A stretch of DNA of 64,000 bases, from the NCBI GenBank assembly GCA_018646625.1, contig JABGUJ010000001.1, forward strand, positions 69,534-133,533. The letters are read 5' to 3'. Of the stretch, positions 9,427-17,321 are shown in pieces. This DNA is from Candidatus Woesearchaeota archaeon (GTDB lineage: Archaea > Nanobdellota > Nanobdellia > Woesearchaeales > JABGUJ01). Positions within the stretch are counted from its first letter, which is position 1. Every line of letters begins with the position of its first letter. The translations under genes were made by a program, and so were the position numbers. The notes below the pieces were generated by a model that saw nothing but the letters and a program-made list of their open reading frames with translations, had not been told where the DNA came from and searched no databases.

Positions 9427-10545
9427 ATGTTTAAGATAACCTCAGAAGACAACGAAACAGGTGCCAGAACAGGCCAATTACATACAGCTCACGGCATAGC
9501 TCAAACTCCATTTTTAATGCCAGTAGCTACGAAGATGACTGTGAAGTATCTGACTCAAACTGAACTTCTAAACATGGGTGTCGAATCAATAATTTCAAAC
9601 TCTATGATCCTAACCATGGCCCCAGGTGTTGAACACATCAAAGAAATGGGAGGCATACATAAATTCATGAACTTTAACAAATGTATATTCACAGATAGTG
9701 GGGGCTTTCAAATGCAAAGTCCAAAATTATTTTTATCAATAAGCGACAGAGGTGTTCACTTCAGAGATCCTTTCTCCGGAAAGAAAACATTTCTAACACC
9801 AGAAGCAGTCATGAAAAACGAAATAGAAATTGGAGCAGATGTTGCAATGTGTTTAGATCAAATGCCACACACCACTCAAGGTCAAGAAGACTGGATTCAA
9901 GCAACAAAAAGAACTCACGCATGGGCAGAAAGATGCAAAAGCGCGCATCGACTTCTCGAATACAACTACGGAGAAAAACAAATGCTTTTCGGCATTGCTC
10001 AAGGAGGATTAGATAAAAAATTAAGAATAAAATCCGCAGAGTTCATAGAAAAATTAAACTTTGATGGCGTCGCCATGGGAGGATTATGTTTAGGAGAATC
10101 AAAAGAAGCAATGTTCAAAGCCGTTGATTATCAAGTCCCAGTTTTTAATAAAGAAAAAGCAAGATACTTAATGGGTGTCGGAAGCCCAGAAGATATTTTA
10201 GAAGCAGTATCAAAAGGCGTAGATTGTTTTGATTCTATTTATCCAACACAAAACGCAAGACACTGTAATATTTTAACATCAAAAGGAACAATAAAAATTG
10301 ATAGAGGAAAATATGCAAAAGATACTAAACCTCTAGACGAAAATTGTGATTGTGAAGTTTGCAAAACATATTCAAGAGCATACTTGTATCATTTAATTAG
10401 AATGAAAGAAAAAAGCGTATTAAGACATCTTAGTTACCATAATGTCTACTTCACCCAGAAACTTTTACAAAAAATAAGAGTGGCAATTAAAGAAAATAGA
10501 TTCAAAGAGTACAAAGACGAATTCTTGTCTAGTCAGACACCATAA
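9427..10545 (+). CDS. tgt: tRNA-guanine transglycosylase, bacterial type
   Basis: This 372-residue enzyme exchanges guanine in tRNA for a 7-deazaguanine base. The active-site Asp is in FTDSGGFQ (D90) and the nucleophile is D269 in VDCFDSIYPTQNAR. The zinc site is C307-x-C309-xx-C312 and H338, the same spacing as in bacterial Tgt. There is no C-terminal PUA region, unlike the larger archaeal enzyme that inserts preQ0 at position 15. It therefore most likely acts on G34 of GUN anticodons. ALDQ-like MCLDQMPH replaces the usual bacterial FDE motif, so the preferred base (preQ1 or queuine) is open. A TTATATAAAT box at 9394-9403 places transcription at about the ATG. It diverges from aspS. Confidence 0.92.
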   Translation: MFKITSEDNETGARTGQLHTAHGIAQTPFLMPVATKMTVKYLTQTELLNMGVESIISNSMILTMAPGVEHIKEMGGIHKFMNFNKCIFTDSGGFQMQSPKLFLSISDRGVHFRDPFSGKKTFLTPEAVMKNEIEIGADVAMCLDQMPHTTQGQEDWIQATKRTHAWAERCKSAHRLLEYNYGEKQMLFGIAQGGLDKKLRIKSAEFIEKLNFDGVAMGGLCLGESKEAMFKAVDYQVPVFNKEKARYLMGVGSPEDILEAVSKGVDCFDSIYPTQNARHCNILTSKGTIKIDRGKYAKDTKPLDENCDCEVCKTYSRAYLYHLIRMKEKSVLRHLSYHNVYFTQKLLQKIRVAIKENRFKEYKDEFLSSQTP

Positions 10546-10673
10546 CACCAAAATGACCTGAGAGTACAGAATAAACGACTCTCGGAAAGTTGAATGAGAT
10601 AAAACACCACTCGCAAATAACAACAAAACAGAAAGCTTTATAAATGAAAAACTATTTTCCTGTACTCCAGAGC

Positions 10674-10691
10674 GTCTAGGAAGTCCTAGAC
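10674..10691 (+). repeat. Leader hairpin with 7-bp arms
   Basis: GTCTAGG at 10674-10680 and CCTAGAC at 10685-10691 form a perfect inverted repeat with an AAGT spacer. A TTTATAAA box at 10637-10644 predicts transcription from about 10667, so the hairpin would sit at the 5' end of the leader, ahead of an AAGGGGGG ribosome-binding site. It could stabilise the message or be a protein-binding site. Confidence 0.55.
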
Positions 10692-10722
10692 ACAACAACA
10701 GCAAAGGGGGGCACTTTGGTAA

Positions 10723-12630
10723 ATGGGAAGCAAAGGTAATCTAGCTGATAGAGTAAACGTTTTGATAGTGGAACACAGCAGATTAGCAAGAGCCGTTCTA
10801 GAAAAATCTATTCTTACAAATGGAGAATTAGCTAACAGATGTATCGTTGAATCAACCGGTTCATACGAAGCGGCCTCAACCGTTCTTTCTACAACTATGC
10901 CTGATGTCATCATTACAGATATTGCTTTAGGAGATGAAGCCGAAGAAGGTGTAAATCCACTACTAGATGAAATTCTAAGAATGTCAAACGCTACAGGATA
11001 TAACCCTCAAATAATTATTGCAACACCTAACAAAGATGCTACAGCAGTTACACGAGCAACAGACTTAGGATTAGATGTTCGCGGCTACGCATTCAGAACT
11101 AAATTAGATTCCAGAACTGCAGAAGATTTGGCTAAAAAAGTTGAAGGAACAAAAGACAGATCGTCACTTAAAGGATTTATAGAAGGAAGAAAGAATTTTC
11201 CCCCTCGCGAAGGTAGGAAAAAACCTGGTTTTTATGATACTAGTGTCGAAGCATTTGATGCAATCGTTCGCAGAGCAGTTCAAACTGCAAGCGACGATCG
11301 AATGACACGAAACATCTCAATCATCACTTCATCCAAACATCAAACAGAAAAAACTATAGGTCTGGCATATCCAGGAATGTTGGGACAATCAATAATCGAG
11401 AGAATACTAGCCGCTTCAGACCCCTCATTAAAACTTGTCGTATTACCACATTCACCAGAAGGCAGAGCAGAAATTGAATCTATAGTTGAAAGAGATCCAC
11501 GAGTATACATTTGTCAAGCAACAGATGTAAGAAGAGACGAAAGAAATAAACTAGAAAGAAGATTAAAAGACTCAAGAGGACCTCGTGCAAGAAGAGAGAC
11601 CGAAGCAACCCTTCTGAGAATTCAAAAGAGAGGAGAAAGCGCATTAGAAGAATATTTTGATCCTAGAAAGAGAGTTACAAGCGGCAGAATATTTGATGCA
11701 GATAGAATATTCTTACACATAATTGCAGCAGGTTCTGGTTTTAATCCCGCAACACTAGCAGCAGAAAAAGTGCATCTGGCATTATATGAAAAAGAGCTAC
11801 CAATATTTACCGACGTAGTAGAAAGATTTCTTCCTTGGTACAAAAGAGCACAAACCGAAAAATGGAAATCACAAGGAAAGGCCTTACCAGGAGATTTCGG
11901 ATACATGTTATGGCAAACCAACCCTATTGAATTTGCATTGGCTCATGCAATGAAAGCAGGTTTTAATCCATCACTTCTATATGGTCAGACTCTTGTTGAT
12001 ACAATGAGAGCGAAAAGAGTAATAAGAGACCAATACAATACAATGTTAACAAATCTAGAAAACAGAACTGTAAAAGGTAGAAAAAGAAAGACAAAATTAA
12101 ACCCGAAAGAAAAAGAAGCATTAGCAAGAGGACCTATCAATGAATATCAGGTAGTTCTCCCTTGCACCATCGGACCACACGGTGGACAAGATATGATGAT
12201 CCCATTCAAAAATGTATACATAACATTTGATGATAAATCCATTCCGTTCTATGATACACCATTATCAAGCAGAGTAGCGAAAGATGCCATTCATGAAGAT
12301 CTAAGAGTTAATTGGGTAAAAAATGTTCTTCAACAACATGGATATTCAACAAGCCTACCTGCACAAGGAACTCTTGAGACTGTTGCAGCAATATTATCAA
12401 ATTATTCATCCCGTGTTGCGATGATGGGTTACAGAACTGTAGAAGGACATAGCCTATTCACAAATGGATTATTCCAAACTAACGGGGATGCATTGATCAT
12501 GGCACCAGATGATAGCAGTATAGAATTAACACCTTCGGAGTTGAATGCTTATAAGAAATCATTACAAAAACACGAAAGATGGCAAAGAGACCCTCGAAGA
12601 TACATAAACGAAACACGAGGAAGAAGATAG
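10723..12630 (+). CDS. Receiver-like protein with large unknown C-terminal region
   Basis: The first 140 of 635 residues look like a two-component receiver: VNVLIVEHS with only one acidic residue (E17), a likely phosphoacceptor D66 in VIITDIAL, a T101 position in IIIATPNK and a K127 position in AFRTKLD. The remaining 490 residues do not match a family I recognise. They are rich in Arg/Lys, with a basic stretch at about 440-455 (RTVKGRKRKTKLNPKEKE) and a later segment YQVVLPCTIGPHGGQDMMIP. No membrane span is seen. The ATG directly follows an in-frame TAA and an AAGGGGGG site lies about 10 bases upstream. It is followed closely by a TrmB-type regulator with its own promoter. Confidence 0.75.
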   Translation: MGSKGNLADRVNVLIVEHSRLARAVLEKSILTNGELANRCIVESTGSYEAASTVLSTTMPDVIITDIALGDEAEEGVNPLLDEILRMSNATGYNPQIIIATPNKDATAVTRATDLGLDVRGYAFRTKLDSRTAEDLAKKVEGTKDRSSLKGFIEGRKNFPPREGRKKPGFYDTSVEAFDAIVRRAVQTASDDRMTRNISIITSSKHQTEKTIGLAYPGMLGQSIIERILAASDPSLKLVVLPHSPEGRAEIESIVERDPRVYICQATDVRRDERNKLERRLKDSRGPRARRETEATLLRIQKRGESALEEYFDPRKRVTSGRIFDADRIFLHIIAAGSGFNPATLAAEKVHLALYEKELPIFTDVVERFLPWYKRAQTEKWKSQGKALPGDFGYMLWQTNPIEFALAHAMKAGFNPSLLYGQTLVDTMRAKRVIRDQYNTMLTNLENRTVKGRKRKTKLNPKEKEALARGPINEYQVVLPCTIGPHGGQDMMIPFKNVYITFDDKSIPFYDTPLSSRVAKDAIHEDLRVNWVKNVLQQHGYSTSLPAQGTLETVAAILSNYSSRVAMMGYRTVEGHSLFTNGLFQTNGDALIMAPDDSSIELTPSELNAYKKSLQKHERWQRDPRRYINETRGRR

Positions 12631-12631
12631 C

Positions 12632-12641
12632 CACTCGAGTG
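12632..12641. promoter_or_regulatory. Palindrome before TrmB gene promoter
   Basis: CACTCGAGTG is a perfect 10-bp palindrome immediately after the upstream stop codon and immediately before the TTATAAAA box at about 12644-12651. The position fits an operator for autoregulation by the TrmB-type protein encoded next. A 10-bp palindrome alone is weak evidence. Confidence 0.4.
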
Positions 12642-12683
12642 TCGTTATAAAATTAGAAAAGCACAGAAAAAAGACAAAACAAA

Positions 12684-13409
12684 ATGGCCGAAAAAATCCT
12701 AGAAAACATCGGACTGAGCAAGAATGAGTCGAAGATATATCTCTCGTTACTTAAGACAGGCGCAGCTCCAGCTGGGAGAATATCGGAAACATCTGGCGTT
12801 CACAGAACCAACGTTTACGACGCCATGGAGAGATTAATCACTAAAGGTCTTGTTTCTTATGTTCTAAAAGATGACGTAAAAGTATTCTCCGCATCAGATC
12901 CAAAAAGTTTGTTAGGAATATTAAAAGAAAAAGAAGAAATGCTCCAAACCATTTTACCAAATCTGGCTCTGAATCACCAATTAGGACAGATGAAAACAAA
13001 AGTTCAAACTTTTGAAGGTATTAGCCCATTCAAAACATTATTTTACGATTTGCTTCGTTACAAAAAACCAATTTTTGTATACGGTATTCCGTCGTTCGTT
13101 CCAGATAAAGTAAAGAATTTTATTGCTCATTTCCATAAAGAAAGAGAAGAGAAAGGCATTCCTATGAAGCACATCTACAACTTCGGTGCTCAAGACAGAA
13201 TAAAATATCTAAATAGTCTTTCCAATACTGAAGCAAAATATCTACCTAAAGAATATGACAGCCCAGTATCCACATTTATTTGCGGTGACGAAGTACTTCT
13301 AACTATGTGGTCATTAGAACCAATCTTAGTAATCAGAGTATTAAACAAAAACCTAGCAGAGTCCTATAATAAGTACTTTGAGCTCCTTTGGCAGCTATCA
13401 AGCAAGTAA
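12684..13409 (+). CDS. TrmB-family transcriptional regulator
   Basis: This 241-residue protein has an N-terminal winged helix (residues 1-75: LENIGLSKNESKIYLSLLKTG, then SGVHRTNVYDAMERLITKGL) typical of TrmB regulators, a short coiled linker (KEKEEMLQTILPNLA) and a C-terminal effector-binding region. It closely resembles the protein encoded at 54761-55492 in length and motifs (VFSASDPKSLL against VFSASDPENLL), so the two are paralogues. TrmB proteins control sugar and central metabolism genes; no target is obvious next to this copy. A TATA box at 12644-12651 gives a leader of about 10 bases. Confidence 0.88.
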   Translation: MAEKILENIGLSKNESKIYLSLLKTGAAPAGRISETSGVHRTNVYDAMERLITKGLVSYVLKDDVKVFSASDPKSLLGILKEKEEMLQTILPNLALNHQLGQMKTKVQTFEGISPFKTLFYDLLRYKKPIFVYGIPSFVPDKVKNFIAHFHKEREEKGIPMKHIYNFGAQDRIKYLNSLSNTEAKYLPKEYDSPVSTFICGDEVLLTMWSLEPILVIRVLNKNLAESYNKYFELLWQLSSK

Positions 13410-13429
13410 ATCTAATTCTAAAACTAAAT

Positions 13430-13449
13430 GTTGTTCTATCATAGACAGC
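13430..13449. repeat. Hairpin sharing TCTA-YCA-TAGA core
   Basis: GTTG and CAGC arms (one G-T wobble) enclose TCTA-TCA-TAGA, itself able to pair. The sequence GTTGTTCTATCATAGAC closely matches GTTGCTCTACCATAGAC in the hairpin at 13915-13948. It lies 21 bases after the stop of the TrmB gene. Confidence 0.5.
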
Positions 13450-13495
13450 TACAAGTTAAATACTCAGAAAACATAATAGTAGTAAGGGGTGGAAA

Positions 13496-13627
13496 ATGAA
13501 AACAATAATTTTGAATAATCCCATAATCTGGAGCTTTAAGCCGCTCTCCAGCACAGAGATAATTGGCGAACGAAGTAAAACAAATAGACTGTTTGCCAGA
13601 CCAGAGAGTATATTTAGTAAAGAATGA
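13496..13627 (+). CDS. Possible small protein, 43 aa
   Basis: This ORF of 43 codons starts at ATG 13496 after a strong AGGGGTGG ribosome-binding site ending 3 bases upstream. The product begins MKTIILNNPIIWSFKPLSS and ends RLFARPESIFSKE. It is basic, with no membrane span and no recognised motif. A weak TATA-like GTTAAATA at 13455-13462 would start the message about 12 bases upstream. The good ribosome-binding site is the main support. Confidence 0.45.
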   Translation: MKTIILNNPIIWSFKPLSSTEIIGERSKTNRLFARPESIFSKE

Positions 13628-13839
13628 TAGAAAGTTTCAGAAAAAAGGAGTAAATGCACACCAAGAATTCTCTAGTTTTCACTATAAAACGCAAGTTAAA
13701 ACCGTTAATTGCGAAAAGAAGCCGTAATTGACCTTAGAATATGAAAAAAAAACAATAAGAAGCCCTAAAAAGGAAAATAAGGGTGTTGTTTTGATCTAGA
13801 CAACCAAGCTTTATATATCAACTAAAAACCAACTACATT
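13628..13839. other. Intergenic stretch without clear genes
   Basis: I see no convincing gene here. There is a short CCCT...AGGG inverted repeat at about 13765-13785, and a TTTATATA box at 13810-13817 that would start transcription near 13840 on the plus strand. Confidence 0.4.
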
Positions 13840-13950
13840 GTTGCAATTGAGCCAAACCGACAGAATTCACGAATTCTGTTGTTTACAACTCGGTTACAAC
13901 TCTATTTTCCCCAAAAAATGCGTTGCTCTACCATAGACAACGCATTTTAT
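13840..13950 (+). ncRNA. Candidate structured noncoding RNA
   Basis: A TTTATATA box at 13810-13817 predicts a start near 13840. The stretch that follows has two strong hairpins. The first has ACAGAATTC (13860-13868) and GAATTCTGT (13871-13879) arms, enclosed by AACCGA (13855-13860) and TCGGTT (13890-13895). The second has perfect 11-bp arms, AAAATGCGTTG (13915-13925) and CAACGCATTTT (13938-13948), with a smaller TCTA/TAGA pairing in its loop, and is followed by TATATTC. No ORF fits the stretch. I do not recognise the RNA family. It could also be an operator plus a terminator. Confidence 0.45.
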
Positions 13951-14002
13951 ATTCATTAAGTCAAGGGCGTGGTTAGCCTCAAAAAAAGCAGAAACTTACA
14001 AA

Positions 14003-14113
14003 ATGAAATCAATAAGAATTCAGAAAGAAGAGGCACTAGTAAATGTTGTTGAGGAAGAAATAAATCTACCTACAGAAATAACACTAGAGCCAAAAATAAA
14101 AAACAGAGATTAA
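14003..14113 (+). CDS. Possible small protein, 36 aa
   Basis: A 36-codon ORF encodes MKSIRIQKEEALVNVVEEEI and ends ITLEPKIKNRD, a Glu/Lys-rich mix that could form a helix. No good ribosome-binding site precedes the ATG, and a TTTATAT-like box at about 13945-13951 would leave a leader of about 25-30 bases. It may be chance coding. Confidence 0.3.
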   Translation: MKSIRIQKEEALVNVVEEEINLPTEITLEPKIKNRD

Positions 14114-14120
14114 AGAAAAT

Positions 14121-14780
14121 TTAGCTTTTTCTTTCCAATAGGGCAACCCTACGTCCAGAACATAACTTCTCAAATCTTAAAGCATCATTCTTAGTCCCAA
14201 CAATACTATCATAATGCATAGGCACCACAACTTTAGGATCGATTATTTCAACAGCCTCAGCAGCTTCTTCAGCAGTCATAACATATTTTCCAGAAACAGG
14301 CAATAGTGCAACGTCAACTTCACCTAATTTACCCATTTCAGGTATTAAATCCGTATCACCTGCATGATAAATTCTTCTACCTCCAATAGTTATAACATAA
14401 CCAACCCAATTTTTATTTTGCGTATGAAAATCTTTGTTTGTATTGTATGCAGACACGGCTTCAACATTAACACCTTCCACATCAATTGCATCTCCAACAG
14501 CCATCAACTGCAAGTCAACATCTTCATACTTTTCTAAGAAATCATTAAACTTATCCGCACAATCTTCAGGCGCAATAATCGTTGTTCCATTCTTCATAAC
14601 CTTGCGCATATCTTCAATACTAAGATGATCAAAATGTTCGTGAGTTACAAGAATTAAATCCGCACCCGCCAAGCCTTCAGAAATTTCAAAAGGATCAATA
14701 TAAACCACTATATTTTTATCAAGAATCTGAAAAGACGCATGTCCTAACCAACTAATTCCACTTAACAAATCATCAGCCAT
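14121..14780 (-). CDS. Metallo-beta-lactamase fold hydrolase (UPF0173-like)
   Basis: This 219-residue protein has the metal-binding motif THEHFDHLS (H47, H49, D51, H52), a later YHAGDTDLIPEMG motif and a C-terminal VVPMHYD motif. The length and the start (SGISWLGHASFQI) fit the UPF0173/UlaG-like branch of metallo-hydrolases, which bind two metal ions and include lactonases. The substrate is not known. A GGTGAT site precedes the ATG. It is the last gene of the translin-HD-hydrolase operon, starting 4 bases after the HD gene stop. Confidence 0.88.
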   Translation of the reverse strand: MADDLLSGISWLGHASFQILDKNIVVYIDPFEISEGLAGADLILVTHEHFDHLSIEDMRKVMKNGTTIIAPEDCADKFNDFLEKYEDVDLQLMAVGDAIDVEGVNVEAVSAYNTNKDFHTQNKNWVGYVITIGGRRIYHAGDTDLIPEMGKLGEVDVALLPVSGKYVMTAEEAAEAVEIIDPKVVVPMHYDSIVGTKNDALRFEKLCSGRRVALLERKS

Positions 14781-14784
14781 CTTA

Positions 14785-15360
14785 TCACCTGGTTATATTT
14801 TTTAACTCTCTCCACCAATCATTAGGATCAACTTCTTCAATCATCTTCAACAGCTTTTTACCATTCTCTGTTTTAATAACTTTCCAGATATTATCTATCC
14901 AATTTTGCGCATCCTCATGCCCAATCTTAATCAACTCTCTAGCACTTAACGCATTATCAAGAAGATCTGCATCCCTTGCAACATTAGCTTCTTTGGTTTC
15001 ACGAGCCATCAATTCATCCATAAACGCAGATAATTCAGAACCCATCTCGCCCAACGCACCAAATTGATCAGCATAAACTTTTTTTTCAGCGGCCTTAAAA
15101 TCAATATATTTCTGACCAACTTTGTGAAGATCATTCAATCTCGCCTCACAACTATCATGAAACAAAGACATCACCACAGATTTATAACAATCCGCATCCT
15201 CTAATTTCGCAAGAAAGTAAGCAATCATCGCCGATCGTTGACTGTGCTCCGCAACACTTTCAGGATCTTTAACATTGATAACCCAATAACCACTTCGTTT
15301 AACTCTTTGCAAATTACCAAGCTCGTACAAAAATTTAGTTAATTCTTTCACCTTAGTCAC
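14785..15360 (-). CDS. HD-domain protein, YfbR/HDDC2-like nucleotidase
   Basis: This 191-residue protein has an HD-domain pattern: SVAEHSQRSAM (H39), LFHDSCEARLND (H68, D69) and a later DADLLDN segment carrying the last metal-binding Asp. The order and length match 5'-deoxynucleotidases of the YfbR/HDDC2 group, which remove phosphate from deoxynucleoside monophosphates. The start is a GTG directly after the translin TAG stop; another GTG lies three codons further in. The operon position between translin and a metallo-hydrolase suggests a nucleic-acid or nucleotide turnover role, which is inferred. Confidence 0.85.
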   Translation of the reverse strand: MTKVKELTKFLYELGNLQRVKRSGYWVINVKDPESVAEHSQRSAMIAYFLAKLEDADCYKSVVMSLFHDSCEARLNDLHKVGQKYIDFKAAEKKVYADQFGALGEMGSELSAFMDELMARETKEANVARDADLLDNALSARELIKIGHEDAQNWIDNIWKVIKTENGKKLLKMIEEVDPNDWWRELKNITR

Positions 15361-15954
15361 CTAGATTTTATCCTTTAACTTCAACTCAAGAACCAAATCT
15401 TCTAATTTTTTAAGATCATACTTAATCGAATCAAATTTTCGTCTCAACTCACCATTACGAAAATCAAATTGCATAAGATTTTCATAGATCATAGCAACAA
15501 CATCTCTTATCTCAACTGATTCAGAATATTGTTCATTAATTGCTTTGTTAATAGCACGACGAACCAACTCGCCTGTTAAATCACACAAACCCAACAAATA
15601 ATTTTCCATGTAAACATTAGCATCCTTATACTCGAGTATTCGTTTATTCTTTACAAACTCAAGATAAGCTAATGCTTCAACATATTCTTGTTCCGCAACT
15701 TTTATAGAACCAGAATAGTACAGAGCCGGCCACCCTTTTGTAAATTCAACAACATCCGCCAACGCCTTCTTAATCTCATCTTTTAATTTTTCAGCTTTAT
15801 GAATTTCATCTCTATGTACAGAATTAATAAGTTGTTTAGATAACTTAACAACATCTCTAGACTTCTTAATCACATCATCTCTTTTTCTATCAAACTCATC
15901 CATATCTTTCTGAATTTGAGTAAAAGATTTTTCATCAAAAATTTTCGTAGTCAT
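15361..15954 (-). CDS. Translin-family protein
   Basis: This 197-residue, all-helical protein matches the translin/TRAX family. Key segments are YSGSIKVAEQEYVEALAYLEFV, with the glutamates that carry RNase activity in TRAX-type members, and YLLGLCDLTGELVRRAIN, a nearly family-standard motif. In eukaryotes translin and TRAX form the C3PO RNase; archaeal versions form an oligomeric cage from one subunit type. GGAGGT lies a few bases before the ATG, and a TATA box at about 15997-16004 gives a leader of about 20 bases. It is the first gene of a three-gene operon. Confidence 0.9.
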   Translation of the reverse strand: MTTKIFDEKSFTQIQKDMDEFDRKRDDVIKKSRDVVKLSKQLINSVHRDEIHKAEKLKDEIKKALADVVEFTKGWPALYYSGSIKVAEQEYVEALAYLEFVKNKRILEYKDANVYMENYLLGLCDLTGELVRRAINKAINEQYSESVEIRDVVAMIYENLMQFDFRNGELRRKFDSIKYDLKKLEDLVLELKLKDKI

Positions 15955-16071
15955 CTTTACCTCCGGGCAAAGCTACCTCAACACAATCACAGTCTGTTTA
16001 TATACGTTTTCATAAGATTAATCAAAGATAAACGAAAGGTTTATATACAGTTTAAAGCACTTTTAAACAAC

Positions 16072-16614
16072 ATGGTGAGCACATTTAGAGGGATCATTGA
16101 CTTCTTTGCGAGGTTAGGAATCTACGATGTCATTCTACCATTTCTACTTGTTTTCACAATTGTATTTGCAGCTCTAGAAAAAACAAAAGTATTCGGCATG
16201 GAAAAAATGCCTGATGGTAATGAGTACACCAAAAAGAATCTAAATTCAATGGTGGCTTTCGTTGTTGCATTTCTTGTAATTGCATCATCCAGAATTGTTG
16301 CAATAATTAATCAATCAATCGCACAAGTAGTTGTAATCTTAATCATAATGTTCTGCATCTTAATGGTATTAGGATTCTTCGCATATAGCGAAAAAGAAGA
16401 AGTTGTACTCTCGGGTACAATGAAAGGATTCTTTGTGATTGTTACAGTAGTTTCAATCGTCACAATATTTTTCAACGCAATAGGGTGGCTAGACCCCGTA
16501 TTGTTTTACGTAATGAACAACTTAACTGGAAACGTTATTGGTTCAATCATACTCATTGCTGTGGTCGTTGGTTTCATGTACTACATAACCAAAAGCCCTG
16601 ATAAATCAGAATAA
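16072..16614 (+). CDS. Membrane protein, paralogue 1 of three
   Basis: This 180-residue protein has about five membrane segments. Near the N-terminus it holds DVILPFLLVFTIVFAALEKT followed by KVFG, a motif shared with the next two genes. The ATG at 16072 fits a TTTATATA box at 16040-16047, so the transcript is leaderless; an upstream extension of the frame to 15916 would overlap the promoter and is not used. The C-terminus ends YYITKSPDKSE. Function is unknown. It starts the cluster that also encodes HerA-like and FlaI-like ATPases, so it may be a membrane part of that machine. Confidence 0.82.
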   Translation: MVSTFRGIIDFFARLGIYDVILPFLLVFTIVFAALEKTKVFGMEKMPDGNEYTKKNLNSMVAFVVAFLVIASSRIVAIINQSIAQVVVILIIMFCILMVLGFFAYSEKEEVVLSGTMKGFFVIVTVVSIVTIFFNAIGWLDPVLFYVMNNLTGNVIGSIILIAVVVGFMYYITKSPDKSE

Positions 16615-16648
16615 AAGGATAGCAAGAGAAACATTTAAATAGGGACTT

Positions 16649-16693
16649 GGTATAGCATTATACACACAGGAAGCTATACCATTAGAATCCTGT
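16649..16693. promoter_or_regulatory. Two overlapping inverted repeats at promoter/leader
   Basis: GGTATAGC (16649-16656) and GCTATACC (16673-16680) form a perfect 8-bp inverted repeat with a 16-bp spacer. ACAGGA (16666-16671) and TCCTGT (16688-16693) form a second, overlapping one, so both cannot form as hairpins together. The CATTTAAAT box at 16632-16640 predicts a start near 16662, so the first repeat spans the start site like an operator and the second lies in the leader before the AGGAGGT site. Confidence 0.55.
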
Positions 16694-16712
16694 ACAAAAG
16701 GAGGTTTTCAAT

Positions 16713-17297
16713 ATGGCTCTAAATTTCGTCGATCTGGTTCAGACACTAGAAAGCTACGGAGTTCTTGATGTTTTAATACCATTTTTACTAATATTCACAA
16801 TTGTCTTTGCAGTCTTGCAGAGAACACACATTCTCGGTAAGGCATCAGAAACTAAAAGATATAACGTGATCATTTCATTGGTTATGGCATTCGGTGTGGT
16901 TATTCCGCACGTAATCGGTGCATACCCTGCTGGATCTGATATCGTTGTAATAATCAACACAGCGCTTCCAAACGTTTCATTGGTAATAGTTGCTGCAATC
17001 ATGGTTCTTTTAATGATTGGTGTTTTCGGTGGAGAACTTGCAGGACCCGCAACAGGCGGTATCGCATTAGTTTCATTCTTAATCGTCGCATACATATTTG
17101 CGGTAGCAGCAGGATGGTTCCAAAATGTACCAAGCTGGCTAAAATGGGCGGTGAACCCGGACACTCAAGCATTACTCGTAATCTTAATCGTGTTTGGATT
17201 AATTGTATGGTTCATCACTAAAGACGAAGAAAAGAAAGACGAGGAAGGCATACTTGCGTCTGCTGGCGATATGTTCAGCAAACTGTTCAAGAAGTAA
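16713..17297 (+). CDS. Membrane protein, paralogue 2 of three
   Basis: This 194-residue protein has about five membrane spans. It carries the shared N-terminal motif, here VLIPFLLIFTIVFAVLQRTH followed by ILG, and a charged C-terminal tail (KDEEKKDEEGILASAGDMF) that should lie in the cytoplasm. The start is firm: AAAGGAGGT lies about 8 bases before the ATG, the strongest ribosome-binding site in the cluster, suggesting a highly made component. Its own promoter and inverted repeats precede it. Function is unknown. Confidence 0.83.
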   Translation: MALNFVDLVQTLESYGVLDVLIPFLLIFTIVFAVLQRTHILGKASETKRYNVIISLVMAFGVVIPHVIGAYPAGSDIVVIINTALPNVSLVIVAAIMVLLMIGVFGGELAGPATGGIALVSFLIVAYIFAVAAGWFQNVPSWLKWAVNPDTQALLVILIVFGLIVWFITKDEEKKDEEGILASAGDMFSKLFKK

Positions 17298-17321
17298 GCC
17301 TTTTTTATTTATTTTTTTACA

